Assembly (NCBI GenBank): GCA_900319345.1
Contig: ONNZ01000009.1
Span: 1 to 52,152 of the forward strand
Direction of reading: 5' to 3'
Length of the DNA: 52,152 bases
From: an uncultured Eubacteriales bacterium
GTDB taxonomy: Bacteria > Bacillota > Clostridia > Christensenellales > CAG-138
Of the stretch, positions 25,519 through 33,310 are shown one piece after another. Positions within the stretch are counted from its first letter, which is position 1; every line of letters starts with the position of its first letter. The translations under genes and the position numbers were made by a program. The notes under the pieces were generated by a model that saw only the letters and a list, made by a program, of their open reading frames with translations, was not told the DNA's origin and made no database searches.

Positions 25519-26787
25519 ATGCGCGACATCATTTTGAAAGCATTGGGGGAGCTGAACATCCCCGTATACCAAATCGAGATCAGCGAGGAGCGCTCCGCGG
25601 AGCTGTTCTTCATCAAAAAGACCCTGGACATGCGCCGTATCAAGAGCGCGGTCCACTGCGCCGTCACCGTCTACCGGGACTTTGAAGCGGACGGCGAGAC
25701 CTTTCGGGGCAGCTCCCAGGCCCAGATCTTCGAGGGCATGGGCTTGGACGAGGTCAAGGCGCGGATCAAGGGCGCGTACTTCGCCGCCCAGTTCGTGAAG
25801 AACCCCTTCTACGAGCTGTACGAAGGGCGGAAGGAAGCACCCGTGGCCATGCCCTCCACCCTGGCCGATCGGCCCCTGGAGGAGAACGCCATGCTCATGG
25901 CCAAGGCCCTCTTCGCCGCGGATACGGACGCGGACGCCTTTATCAACAGCGCGGAGTTCTTCGCCATCGAGAACCGGGTCTCCCTGTTCACCAGCGCGGG
26001 CACGGACGTGGCCTACAGCCGGTATCTGGTGAAGGGCGAGTTCGTGACCCAGTGCAAGGAGCCCCAGGACGTGGAGCAGTTCTTCCAGTTCGCCTATGCG
26101 GATCTGAACACCGAGGCCCTCACCGAAAAAGCCCGCCGGGCCATCGCGGCGGTCCGGGACCGGGCGGCGGCCCAGAAGAGCCCCCAGGCCGGCACCTACA
26201 GCGTGGTCCTCTCCGGGGACCAGGTGCCCACCCTCCTCGAATACTACGGCGAGCGCGCCCATGCGTCCATGGTCTACGCCCACTATTCCGACTGGACCGT
26301 GGGCAAGCAAGTCCAGGGGGAGGACGTGCAGGGGGAGAGGCTGGATCTCGATCTGCTGCCTATGACCCCCTATTCCGAGGACGGCATCCCCATGGTGCCC
26401 CGGCCTCTCCTGAAGGACGGCGAGCTGAAGCTCATCTACGGTCCCAACCGCTTCTGCCGGTATCTGGGCATCGAGCCCACGGGCAACTACCAGCGGCTGG
26501 GTCTCAGGAACGGCACCGTGGCCCTGAAGGACCTGCGGAAGGGGTGCCTTTGCCCCGTGTCCTTCTCTGACTTCCAGATGGACGCCTTCACGGGCCACTT
26601 CGGCGGCGAGATCCGCCTGGCGTACCTCTATACCGACGAGGGCGTGAAGATCCTCACCGGCGGCTCCATCAACGGGAGCCTGCCCGAGAAGCAGGGGAAC
26701 CTGCTGTTCTCCACCGAGCGCTACGACACCCTGACCTACACCGGCCCCTACGCCGTGAAGATCGAGGGCGTGGAAGTCGCGGGATAG
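25519..26787 (+). CDS. tldE: TldE/PmbA-family partner of TldD
   Basis: The 422-residue protein is related to TldD over its length but lacks the HExxxH zinc motif, as expected for TldE (PmbA). Landmarks are LYTDEGVKILTGGSINGS and FSDFQMDAFTGHFGGEIRLA in the C-terminal barrel. It sits 12 bases after tldD with ribosome site AAGGAGG and ends in a strong terminator. Confidence 0.93.
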   Translation: MRDIILKALGELNIPVYQIEISEERSAELFFIKKTLDMRRIKSAVHCAVTVYRDFEADGETFRGSSQAQIFEGMGLDEVKARIKGAYFAAQFVKNPFYELYEGRKEAPVAMPSTLADRPLEENAMLMAKALFAADTDADAFINSAEFFAIENRVSLFTSAGTDVAYSRYLVKGEFVTQCKEPQDVEQFFQFAYADLNTEALTEKARRAIAAVRDRAAAQKSPQAGTYSVVLSGDQVPTLLEYYGERAHASMVYAHYSDWTVGKQVQGEDVQGERLDLDLLPMTPYSEDGIPMVPRPLLKDGELKLIYGPNRFCRYLGIEPTGNYQRLGLRNGTVALKDLRKGCLCPVSFSDFQMDAFTGHFGGEIRLAYLYTDEGVKILTGGSINGSLPEKQGNLLFSTERYDTLTYTGPYAVKIEGVEVAG

Positions 26788-26804
26788 CAGAGCGATAAAA
26801 GAAG

Positions 26805-26850
26805 AAGGGATTGGGGTTCAAACCGAACCTCAATCCCTTTTCGCATTTTT
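26805..26850 (+). terminator. Terminator of tldD-tldE
   Basis: A 15-bp stem (26805-26819 with 26825-26839, one G-U pair) is followed by TTTTCGCATTTTTT. Confidence 0.85.
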
Positions 26851-26864
26851 TACTGGGTATCATA

Positions 26865-27063
26865 CGGGCGGTGTAGCCGCCCGCATGTGAGCTGCGCAAA
26901 AGAACGGCAGGCTGAAATCCGTAAAATCTGGCGACATGTGCGTCAGATTTTACACCTTACAGCTCTTGCCGCCCGGTGGCCTGACAAGGCCATAGGCAAG
27001 GGCTGCAAACCCCGCCCGCAGGCGGAAAGCCAGTCTGTTGAAAACGCAGTTTTCGACAGACTG
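26865..27063. repeat. Cluster of four palindromes between tldE and the flavin-reductase gene
   Basis: Four hairpins lie end to end: CGGGCGG/CCGCCCG (26865-26883), GTAAAATCTG/CAGATTTTAC (26921-26953), an 11-bp stem with an inner GGCCT/AGGCC stem (26960-27005), and a 15-bp stem CAGTCTGTTGAAAAC with its inverse (27031-27063). None has a clear T-run. The last type, with TTTTCGACAGACTG, resembles repeats I recall in gut Clostridia intergenic DNA. No gene is visible here. Confidence 0.65.
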
Positions 27064-27065
27064 AA

Positions 27066-27638
27066 TTACTTCTTCATCAACCCCGCGCCCGCGTGCCAGG
27101 CCCGGCCGGCCTGCTCGCCGGTCACGTAGTAGCCGTTCTGGAATTGGTCGAAGATGAGGGCGTTGAGTTTGGCGGGGTTCACCTTGCCGTTGGGGTCCAG
27201 GACCTTCTCCTCGGCGGCCACGTTCACGATCTTGCCCACGATGCAGTAGAAGCTGTCGTTGCTGACCACGTCGGCGAGCTCACATTCCATGACCACCGGG
27301 AACTCCTCGATGACGGGGGCGTTGACGAATGTGCTCTTTGCGGCGTGATAGCCCGTGCGCGCGAACTTGTCGGGCATCTTGTTGCCGGTGGCGATGCCGA
27401 AGAAATCCGCCGCGTCCATGTGTTCCCGGTCCGCGATGGACACGGTGAAAGCCTTGGCTTTCAGCAGATTCTGGGTGGTCTTGTGATCCTCGTCGATGAA
27501 CAGGGCGATCTTGTCCATGGCGCAGATCATGCCCCAGGCCGCGTTCATCACGTTCACCGTGCCGGCTTCGTCATAGGCCGCCACCATGAGCACGGGCATG
27601 GGGTACACCGCCGGGACAACGCCTAAATCCTTCTTCAT
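27066..27638 (-). CDS. Flavin-reductase-like FMN-binding split-barrel protein
   Basis: The 190-residue protein begins MKKDLGVVPAVYPMPVLMV and has the FMN-binding split-barrel pattern (NAAWGMICAMDKIALFI, KTTQNLLKAKAFTVSI). Relatives reduce flavins or bind FMN for redox reactions. The start at 27638 follows AAAGGAG. It is divergent from an HxlR regulator with a candidate operator between them, so it is probably induced by redox or electrophile stress. Confidence 0.87.
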   Translation of the reverse strand: MKKDLGVVPAVYPMPVLMVAAYDEAGTVNVMNAAWGMICAMDKIALFIDEDHKTTQNLLKAKAFTVSIADREHMDAADFFGIATGNKMPDKFARTGYHAAKSTFVNAPVIEEFPVVMECELADVVSNDSFYCIVGKIVNVAAEEKVLDPNGKVNPAKLNALIFDQFQNGYYVTGEQAGRAWHAGAGLMKK

Positions 27639-27657
27639 AGCTTTTTCTCCTTTTCCA

Positions 27658-27731
27658 TTGCTTTTGGTATACCGGCATGGTATCATGAGCCGGAAGAAGA
27701 ATCAAGTACCCACTTTTAAGACAGGTACTTG
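27658..27731. promoter_or_regulatory. Divergent promoters and HxlR-type operator
   Basis: CAAGTACC (27703-27710) and GGTACTTG (27724-27731) form an inverted repeat with a 13-base spacer. On the minus strand TTGATT (27700-27705) and TACCAT (27677-27682) are 17 apart, so the operator overlaps the -35. On the plus strand TTGCTT (27658-27663) and TATCAT (27681-27686) are 17 apart, with the operator just downstream. Confidence 0.7.
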
Positions 27732-27745
27732 CCCGGAGGAAAGCT

Positions 27746-28078
27746 ATGGAACAGCGTCCCATCGAAAGCGCCGATTTTGACGATACCGGCTACAGCTACA
27801 CCCTGTCCCTGATTGCGGGGAAATATAAGCCGGTGATCCTCTATTGCCTCATGGAGTATGAGCCGGTGCGGTTCAACGAGCTGCAGCGGTATCTGAAGAA
27901 GGTGGCGGACAAGACCCTGAGCCGGAACCTGAAGGAGCTGGAGGCGGACGACCTCATCCGTCGGGTGGTCTATCCCCAGATCCCGCCCCGGGTGGAATAC
28001 TCCCTGACGGAGCGGGGCCATTCCCTGGTCCAGGTGCTGGACAAGCTCTGCGACTGGGGGATCGAAAACAGACGGTAA
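27746..28078 (+). CDS. HxlR-family winged-helix regulator
   Basis: This 110-residue protein has the HxlR signature: LSLIAGKYKPVILYCLMEYEPVRFNELQR, then KTLSRNLKELEADDLIRR and VEYSLTERGHSL in the wing. Family members often sense aldehydes, quinones or disulfide stress through Cys; here there are only Cys38-like (YCLM) and Cys near the C-terminus (KLCDW). It is divergent from the FMN protein and probably controls both genes. Confidence 0.93.
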   Translation: MEQRPIESADFDDTGYSYTLSLIAGKYKPVILYCLMEYEPVRFNELQRYLKKVADKTLSRNLKELEADDLIRRVVYPQIPPRVEYSLTERGHSLVQVLDKLCDWGIENRR

Positions 28079-28123
28079 ATCGTCCCTTTACGGGATTGTC
28101 CGAGACGAAGGAGGAATCGAAAT

Positions 28124-28297
28124 ATGGAAAAAAGCAGCAATCAGACTATCATCCAAAAGACGGTCAAATCCGGCGTCACCTTCGGCAGCGCCCTGGCCAT
28201 GGTCATCAGCTACACCGCGTGGAAGTCCATCGGCTGGGCCATCGTCCATGGGCTTCTGAGCTGGGCGTACGTGATCTACTACATCCTCCGGTACTGA
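28124..28297 (+). CDS. Small membrane protein, 57 residues
   Basis: The product begins MEKSSNQTIIQKTVKSGVTF and has hydrophobic stretches (GSALAMVISYTAWKSIGWAI and LLSWAYVIYYIL) giving one or two membrane helices. I recall similar tiny proteins with an AWKSIGWAIxHG segment as widespread but uncharacterised. AAGGAGG lies upstream. It follows the HxlR gene by 45 bases and may be cotranscribed. Confidence 0.75.
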   Translation: MEKSSNQTIIQKTVKSGVTFGSALAMVISYTAWKSIGWAIVHGLLSWAYVIYYILRY

Positions 28298-28344
28298 ATC
28301 CCGTTACGCGCAGCCGTTTTTCCTGAGAAAGGGAAACGGCGAGA

Positions 28345-28380
28345 AATACCGGTCTGCCTGGGCGGACCGGTATTGTTTCG
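28345..28380. terminator. Bidirectional terminator between convergent genes
   Basis: AATACCGGTC (28345-28354) pairs with GACCGGTATT (28365-28374), followed by GTTTCGTTT on the plus strand. A weaker stem GCCGTTT/AAACGGC lies just before (28313-28340). Confidence 0.65.
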
Positions 28381-28381
28381 T

Positions 28382-29065
28382 TTACAGCAGATCGTATACC
28401 TGCTGCAGATTCTGTATCTCAAAGGCGATGGCCATATCCGCAGGCCTGGGAAGGCTTTGGGGGTTGTACCAGCAGGTGGGGATGCCCGCCATGAGGCCCC
28501 CTTTCATGTCGCTGGTCAGGGAGTCGCCCACGATAAGCATGTCCTCCTTTGGAATGTCCGGGAGGGCGGCGAAGACCTTCTCGAAGAAGGCCGGGCTGGG
28601 CTTTTCAGCCCCCAGCTCCTCGGAGAGGAAGACGCCGTCCATCCATTCGCCCAGGTGGGACCGCTCCAGCTTCCTGGTTTGGGCGACGACGGTGCCGTTG
28701 GACACCACGTACTGCTTCACCTTGCCGTGGAGGGCCTTGACGATGCTTAGACTGCCGTCCTGGTAGACCACCGTGTCGCCGAGAGCCAGCTGATACCTGG
28801 CGTTGAAGGGTTCGGCCAGGGAAGGGTCCACGCCCACCTCCGCAAAGAACTCCCGATACCGGCCGATCAGCACCTGCTGCTTGGTGATCTCGCCCCGTTC
28901 GAGGCGCTTCCAGTAGCTTTCGTTGATGGCGGAATACCGGGCCACCATCTCATCCGTGCATTCCCCCAGCCCGAACTCTCCGAACAGCCGCTGGACGGCC
29001 GCCTTCTCTGCCGCTAGAAAGTCCAGCAGCGTGCCGTCCACGTCCCACAGGATCGCCTTCACCAT
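28382..29065 (-). CDS. HAD-superfamily hydrolase (YjjG-like nucleotidase)
   Basis: The protein has 227 residues with HAD motif I LWDVDGTLLDF (residues 7-17), motif II VVSNG, motif III Lys in EKPSPAFF and motif IV IVGDSLTSDMKGG. The pattern matches the YjjG group of noncanonical pyrimidine nucleotidases; substrate assignment is tentative. The start at 29065 (MVKAILWDVD) follows GGAGG; the frame is open 16 codons further upstream. Confidence 0.87.
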   Translation of the reverse strand: MVKAILWDVDGTLLDFLAAEKAAVQRLFGEFGLGECTDEMVARYSAINESYWKRLERGEITKQQVLIGRYREFFAEVGVDPSLAEPFNARYQLALGDTVVYQDGSLSIVKALHGKVKQYVVSNGTVVAQTRKLERSHLGEWMDGVFLSEELGAEKPSPAFFEKVFAALPDIPKEDMLIVGDSLTSDMKGGLMAGIPTCWYNPQSLPRPADMAIAFEIQNLQQVYDLL

Positions 29066-29130
29066 ACGCTGTCGCTCCTCCCCATTTTTTCCATCATACA
29101 CTACATTCGGCAATTATTCCAGCCCATGCC

Positions 29131-29159
29131 TTTACTTTTCGACACCCCCGGCGTATACT
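29131..29159 (+). promoter_or_regulatory. Promoter of the M18 aminopeptidase gene
   Basis: TTTACT (29131-29136) and TATACT (29154-29159) are 17 bases apart, 30 bases before the start. Confidence 0.7.
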
Positions 29160-29188
29160 GGGGAGGAATGAAATATAAGGAGGAAGGT

Positions 29189-30559
29189 ATGGAACGGATC
29201 AACGCGTGGACCACCTACAAGAAGCGGGAAGAGAAGAAGGTCATGGACCTGGGCAAGGCCTATCGGGCCTTTCTGGACAGCGGCAAGACCGAGCGGGAGT
29301 GCGCCCGGGAGACCATCCGCCGGGCGGAGAAGGCCGGGTACGTGGACCTGGAGAAGGTTTCGACCCTAAAGGCCGGGGACCGGGTGTACGTGAACACCAT
29401 GAACAAGGCGGTGCAGCTGTACATCATCGGCAGCGAGCCCCTGGAGAAGGGCCTGAACATCGTGGGCGCCCACATCGACAGCCCCCGCATGGACCTGAAG
29501 CAGAACCCCCTCTATGAGGATACGGATCTTGCCTATCTCGATACCCACTACTACGGCGGCATCAAGAAGTATCAGTGGGTGACGTTGCCCCTGGCCCTCC
29601 ACGGCGTGGTGGCCAAGAAGGACGGCACCGTGGTGGACGTGGTCATTGGTGAAGATGAGGACGATCCCGTAGTGGGCATCTCCGACCTTTTGATCCACCT
29701 TTCCGCCACTCAGATGGATAAAAAGGCCAGCGTGGTCATTGAGGGCGAGGCCCTGGACGTGATCGTAGGCGGCAAGCCCCAGAAGGACGTGGAGAAGGAG
29801 CCCGTGAAGGCCGCCGTGTTGGCCATCCTGAAGGAGAAGTACGGCATGGAGGAGGAGGACTTCCTCTCCGCCGAGATCGAGGTAGTCCCCGCAGGCAAGA
29901 GCCGGGACTTCGGCCTGGACCGCAGCATGGTCATCGGCTACGGCCACGACGATCGGGTCTGCGCCTACGCGGAGATCGAGGCCATGTTCCGCATCACCGA
30001 CACCCCCAAGTACACCTGCTGCTGCATCCTGGCCGACAAGGAGGAGATCGGCAGCGTGGGCGCCACGGGCATGCGAGCCCGGTATTTCGAGAACGCCGTG
30101 GCGGAGATCATGGATAAGCTGGGCGAGTATTCCGAGCTGAAGCTCCGCCGGGCCATGACCAACAGCCGCATGCTCTCCTGCGACGTGAGCGCGGGCTACG
30201 ATCCCTCCTACGCGGGCATGTTCGAGAAGAAGAACGCCGCGTACCTGGGCAAGGGCGTGTGCTTCAACAAGTACACCGGCTCCCGGGGCAAATCCGGCAG
30301 CAACGACGCCAACGCGGAGTTTATGGGCAAGCTCCGGGCTGTCATGGAGGCGGGCAAGGTGGTCTATCAGACTGCGGAGCTGGGCAAGGTGGATCAGGGC
30401 GGCGGCGGCACCATCGCCTATATCTGCGCCCTCTACGGCATGAACGTTATCGACAGCGGCGTGGCGGTCCTCTCCATGCACGCCCCCTGGGAGATCATCT
30501 CCAAGGCGGACCTGTACGAGGCCGTGAAAGCCTATCACGCTTTCCTTTTGAACGCATAA
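29189..30559 (+). CDS. M18-family aminopeptidase
   Basis: The product has 456 residues with the dinuclear-zinc residues of the M18 family: GAHIDSPRMD, GYGHDDRV, DKEEIGSVGATG, DVSAGYDP and SMHAPWE. It removes N-terminal residues, often acidic, from peptides in the cytoplasm. The start at 29189 has AAGGAGG upstream; an earlier in-frame ATG at 29168 is preceded by a weaker site. Confidence 0.93.
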   Translation: MERINAWTTYKKREEKKVMDLGKAYRAFLDSGKTERECARETIRRAEKAGYVDLEKVSTLKAGDRVYVNTMNKAVQLYIIGSEPLEKGLNIVGAHIDSPRMDLKQNPLYEDTDLAYLDTHYYGGIKKYQWVTLPLALHGVVAKKDGTVVDVVIGEDEDDPVVGISDLLIHLSATQMDKKASVVIEGEALDVIVGGKPQKDVEKEPVKAAVLAILKEKYGMEEEDFLSAEIEVVPAGKSRDFGLDRSMVIGYGHDDRVCAYAEIEAMFRITDTPKYTCCCILADKEEIGSVGATGMRARYFENAVAEIMDKLGEYSELKLRRAMTNSRMLSCDVSAGYDPSYAGMFEKKNAAYLGKGVCFNKYTGSRGKSGSNDANAEFMGKLRAVMEAGKVVYQTAELGKVDQGGGGTIAYICALYGMNVIDSGVAVLSMHAPWEIISKADLYEAVKAYHAFLLNA

Positions 30560-30565
30560 GACCCT

Positions 30566-30589
30566 ATCGCCCCGGACCTCCGGGGCGAT
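30566..30589 (+). terminator. Hairpin after the aminopeptidase gene
   Basis: ATCGCCCCGG/CCGGGGCGAT is a perfect 10-bp stem with loop ACCT, but it is followed by CCTTGT rather than a T-run, so termination may be weak. Confidence 0.5.
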
Positions 30590-30601
30590 CCTTGTATCGA
30601 T

Positions 30602-31393
30602 ATGAAGCTGACCATCTTATCCGACAACAACACCCTCATCGACAAATACCTGCTGGGGGAGCCGGGCTTCTCCTGCCTCATCGAAGATGAGGGGAAGCGG
30701 TTCCTGCTGGACACGGGCTATTTCGGTATCTTCGCCCAAAACGCCGAGGCCTTGGGCCTCGACTGGCGGGGCGTGGACGGGGTGGTCCTGTCCCACTGCC
30801 ACGACGACCACACCAAGGGCCTGTCCGCCTTCTTCACCGAGGGGCCGAAGCCCCGGCTGGTGGCCCATCCGGCCCTGTTCCGGCGGGTGGTGTCCAAGGG
30901 ACTCGTCATCGGCTGCCCCTACCCCCGGGCGAAACTGGAGCGGTACTTCGACCTGTGCCTCACGGCGGAGCCCCTGGCCCTGACGGAGAACCTCTTCTAC
31001 CTGGGCGAGATCCCCCGGGTGTTCCCGGACCACCAGGACCAGGCCCAGCGCCAAGGGGAAAACGGGCCCGATAAAAACGAGGACGACACCGCCCTTGCCT
31101 ACCGGGGCCGGGAGGGGGTCTACGTGATCACCGGCTGCTCCCACAGCGGCATCGGCAACATACTGGAGCAGGCCAAGCGCGTGACCGGCCAAAGCCGGGT
31201 CATGGGCGTCGTCGGCGGCTTCCACCTGCGGCAGATGGACGCCCGGTCCCAGGCCATCATCGACTATCTTGCCCGGGAAAACATCCCGTATCTCTATCCC
31301 TGCCACTGCACGGCCCTCGCCGTGAAGGTGGCCATGGGCAATCGGATGCACATCGAGGAAGTGGGGGCAGGCACCAGCCTGGAATGGGTATGA
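30602..31393 (+). CDS. Metallo-beta-lactamase-fold hydrolase
   Basis: The 263-residue protein has the metal motif SHCHDDHTKG (about residues 64-73), ITGCSHSGIGNI (about 178-189) and a late CHC (about 242). This pattern resembles the group annotated as dihydropterin/aminobenzene-phosphate synthase-like MBL proteins, whose substrates are mostly unknown. It has a poor ribosome site just after the hairpin. Its stop overlaps the start of the next gene (ATGA), so they are coupled. Confidence 0.85.
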   Translation: MKLTILSDNNTLIDKYLLGEPGFSCLIEDEGKRFLLDTGYFGIFAQNAEALGLDWRGVDGVVLSHCHDDHTKGLSAFFTEGPKPRLVAHPALFRRVVSKGLVIGCPYPRAKLERYFDLCLTAEPLALTENLFYLGEIPRVFPDHQDQAQRQGENGPDKNEDDTALAYRGREGVYVITGCSHSGIGNILEQAKRVTGQSRVMGVVGGFHLRQMDARSQAIIDYLARENIPYLYPCHCTALAVKVAMGNRMHIEEVGAGTSLEWV

Positions 31394-32628
31394 ACCAGCA
31401 GAAGCAGCGGATTTTCAACAGAATCGACGACAACAGGGTCGCTATCCTGGACAGGAGCAGATTGCTCTTTGACACCCCGGAGCTGGGCTATCGGGAGTTC
31501 GAGACCGGCCGCCTCATCCGGGGCTGGCTGGACGGCTGGGGCGTGCCCTATGAGAGCGTCAGCTATACGGGCCTCATGGTCACCCTGGGCGAGGGGGCGC
31601 CCGTGGTGGCGGTGCTGGCGGACATGGACGGCCTGCCGAAAAAGGCGGGGGAGGGGCGCATCCACTCTTGCGGCCACAGCCTCCAAACCTCCGCAGCCCT
31701 GGCCCTCATCGAAGCCATGAAGGACGAGCCTCTGCAGGGCACGCTGAAGGTCATCTTCACCCCGGCGGAGGAGATGATCGACTTTGACTACCGCCAAAGC
31801 CTGGTGGACCGGGGTCTGGTGAAGTATCCCTCCGGCAAACAGGACATGATCGCCCGGGGTGTCTTCGACGACGTGGACGCGGTCCTCTCCTGCCACGCCT
31901 CCGGGGAGCCCGGCTGCCGGTTCGACGTGGGCTCCACCCTGAAGGGCTTCGTCATCTTCAAGGCCGTCTACCAGGGCCTGGGCGCACATGCGGGGGCGGC
32001 CCCCTTCGCGGGGAAGAACGCCCTCCACGCCGCGGTGCTGGCCCAAACGGGCGTGGCCTTTCTCAAGGACCGGTTCGATCCCCGGGACGGGGTCAACGTG
32101 CAGCCTGTGATCTCCGAGGTCGCCGGGACGGTGAACATCGTTCCGGACCACGCCGTCGTCGAGACCTACGTCCGGGCCAGGACGGAGGAAGCCCTGTTCG
32201 CCGCGGCGGACCTGGTGGAGAACTGCCTCAAAAAGTGCGGGGAGGCTCTGGACATCGAAACCAAGGTCACCCGCCGCCCCGGCTTTTTGCCCCTTTCCCA
32301 AAGCGGGGAGATCAACGCCCTGGTGAAGGAGAACATGCTGCTCCTCTGCGGCGAGGACCAGATCCGGGAGAACCTGATCTCCGGCGCCTCCGGGGACGTG
32401 GGCGACATCGGCGCCCTGCTCCCCACCGTCCAGTTCGGCTTCACCGGCGTTTCGGGCCGGTTCCACGGGGACGACTTCGCCGTCGCGGACGAGGAGAACG
32501 CCTGCCTTTGCCCGCCCAAGATACTGGCGGGCACGGTCCTGGATCTGTTCGATCGTCCCATCTCTGGTCGTCCGGGCTTCGCCGAATGCAAGGCCCGCTA
32601 CCTGAAAACCTGGCTGGGGGAACCCTGA
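31390..32628 (+). CDS. M20-family amidohydrolase/peptidase
   Basis: The product has about 412 residues. Landmarks are ADMDGLP (metal Asp), IHSCGHSLQTSAAL (Cys/His pair typical of the amidohydrolase branch), FTPAEE with the catalytic Glu, and the dimerisation domain GLGAHAGAAPFAGKNALHAA. It likely hydrolyses an N-acyl amino acid or small amide. ATGs at 31384 and 31390 are both possible; the second forms an ATGA overlap with the upstream stop. Confidence 0.88.
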   Translation: MNQQKQRIFNRIDDNRVAILDRSRLLFDTPELGYREFETGRLIRGWLDGWGVPYESVSYTGLMVTLGEGAPVVAVLADMDGLPKKAGEGRIHSCGHSLQTSAALALIEAMKDEPLQGTLKVIFTPAEEMIDFDYRQSLVDRGLVKYPSGKQDMIARGVFDDVDAVLSCHASGEPGCRFDVGSTLKGFVIFKAVYQGLGAHAGAAPFAGKNALHAAVLAQTGVAFLKDRFDPRDGVNVQPVISEVAGTVNIVPDHAVVETYVRARTEEALFAAADLVENCLKKCGEALDIETKVTRRPGFLPLSQSGEINALVKENMLLLCGEDQIRENLISGASGDVGDIGALLPTVQFGFTGVSGRFHGDDFAVADEENACLCPPKILAGTVLDLFDRPISGRPGFAECKARYLKTWLGEP

Positions 32629-32673
32629 CCTTAGCCGGCCCCATACACCCAGTACATCACAGGAGGCATACCC

Positions 32674-33240
32674 ATGGTCCAATCCGCCGTCATCAACGAA
32701 GCCATCGTGTTCATCACCGCCCTGTCCATGCGGGCCGTCATCCGGCGCACGGAGAAGGGGAAGCTGCCGGAGACCTTCCGCTACTTCACCGTACTCTCCA
32801 ACCTGTTCGTCGCCCTCGCAGCCCTGATCTTGCTCATATGCGAATTCTTCGGCGTCCTGCCCGCCTGGGCGGCCACCCTCAAATACATGGGCACCGTGGC
32901 CGTGACGCTGACGTTCCTGGTGGTGCTCCTGTTCCTCTGGCCTTCCTTGGGTTCCATCCAGGGCCTGTGGGACGGGCCGGAGCTGTTTTTGCACTTCGTC
33001 ACGCCCCTGCTGGCCGTCCTCTCCTTCCTGTTCTACGAGAAGCAGGGCCTCAGCGCATGGATCATCCCCCTGGGCCTGCTGCCGGTCCTCCTCTACGGCT
33101 GGCTGTACCTCGACCGGGTGGTGGTCACCAAGACCTGGCGGGATATGTACGGCTTCAACAAGAACGGCCGGTGGAAGCTGAGCTTTTCCCTCCTGGTCCT
33201 GGGCACCGTCGCCATCGCCGTGCTGCTGTGGTGGCTGTGA
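32674..33240 (+). CDS. Pr6Pr-like six-helix membrane protein
   Basis: The 188-residue protein has about six hydrophobic helices and the family-like segment FRYFTVLSNLFVALAAL near residue 35. Similar proteins (Pr6Pr family) have no settled function. It follows the M20 gene by 45 bases with AGGAGG and ends at a bidirectional terminator, forming a three-gene unit with the MBL and M20 genes. Confidence 0.75.
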   Translation: MVQSAVINEAIVFITALSMRAVIRRTEKGKLPETFRYFTVLSNLFVALAALILLICEFFGVLPAWAATLKYMGTVAVTLTFLVVLLFLWPSLGSIQGLWDGPELFLHFVTPLLAVLSFLFYEKQGLSAWIIPLGLLPVLLYGWLYLDRVVVTKTWRDMYGFNKNGRWKLSFSLLVLGTVAIAVLLWWL

Positions 33241-33260
33241 CGGAGGATCGTCCTTCGACG

Positions 33261-33299
33261 CAAAAAAGAGAGCCCTTCTCGGGCTCTCTTCGTAGTTTT
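33261..33299. terminator. Bidirectional terminator
   Basis: AAGAGAGCCC (33266-33275) and GGGCTCTCTT (33281-33290) pair. A-run upstream and TTCGTAGTTTT downstream serve the convergent genes on both strands. Confidence 0.85.
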
Positions 33300-33310
33300 G
33301 GGGCTGTTGC

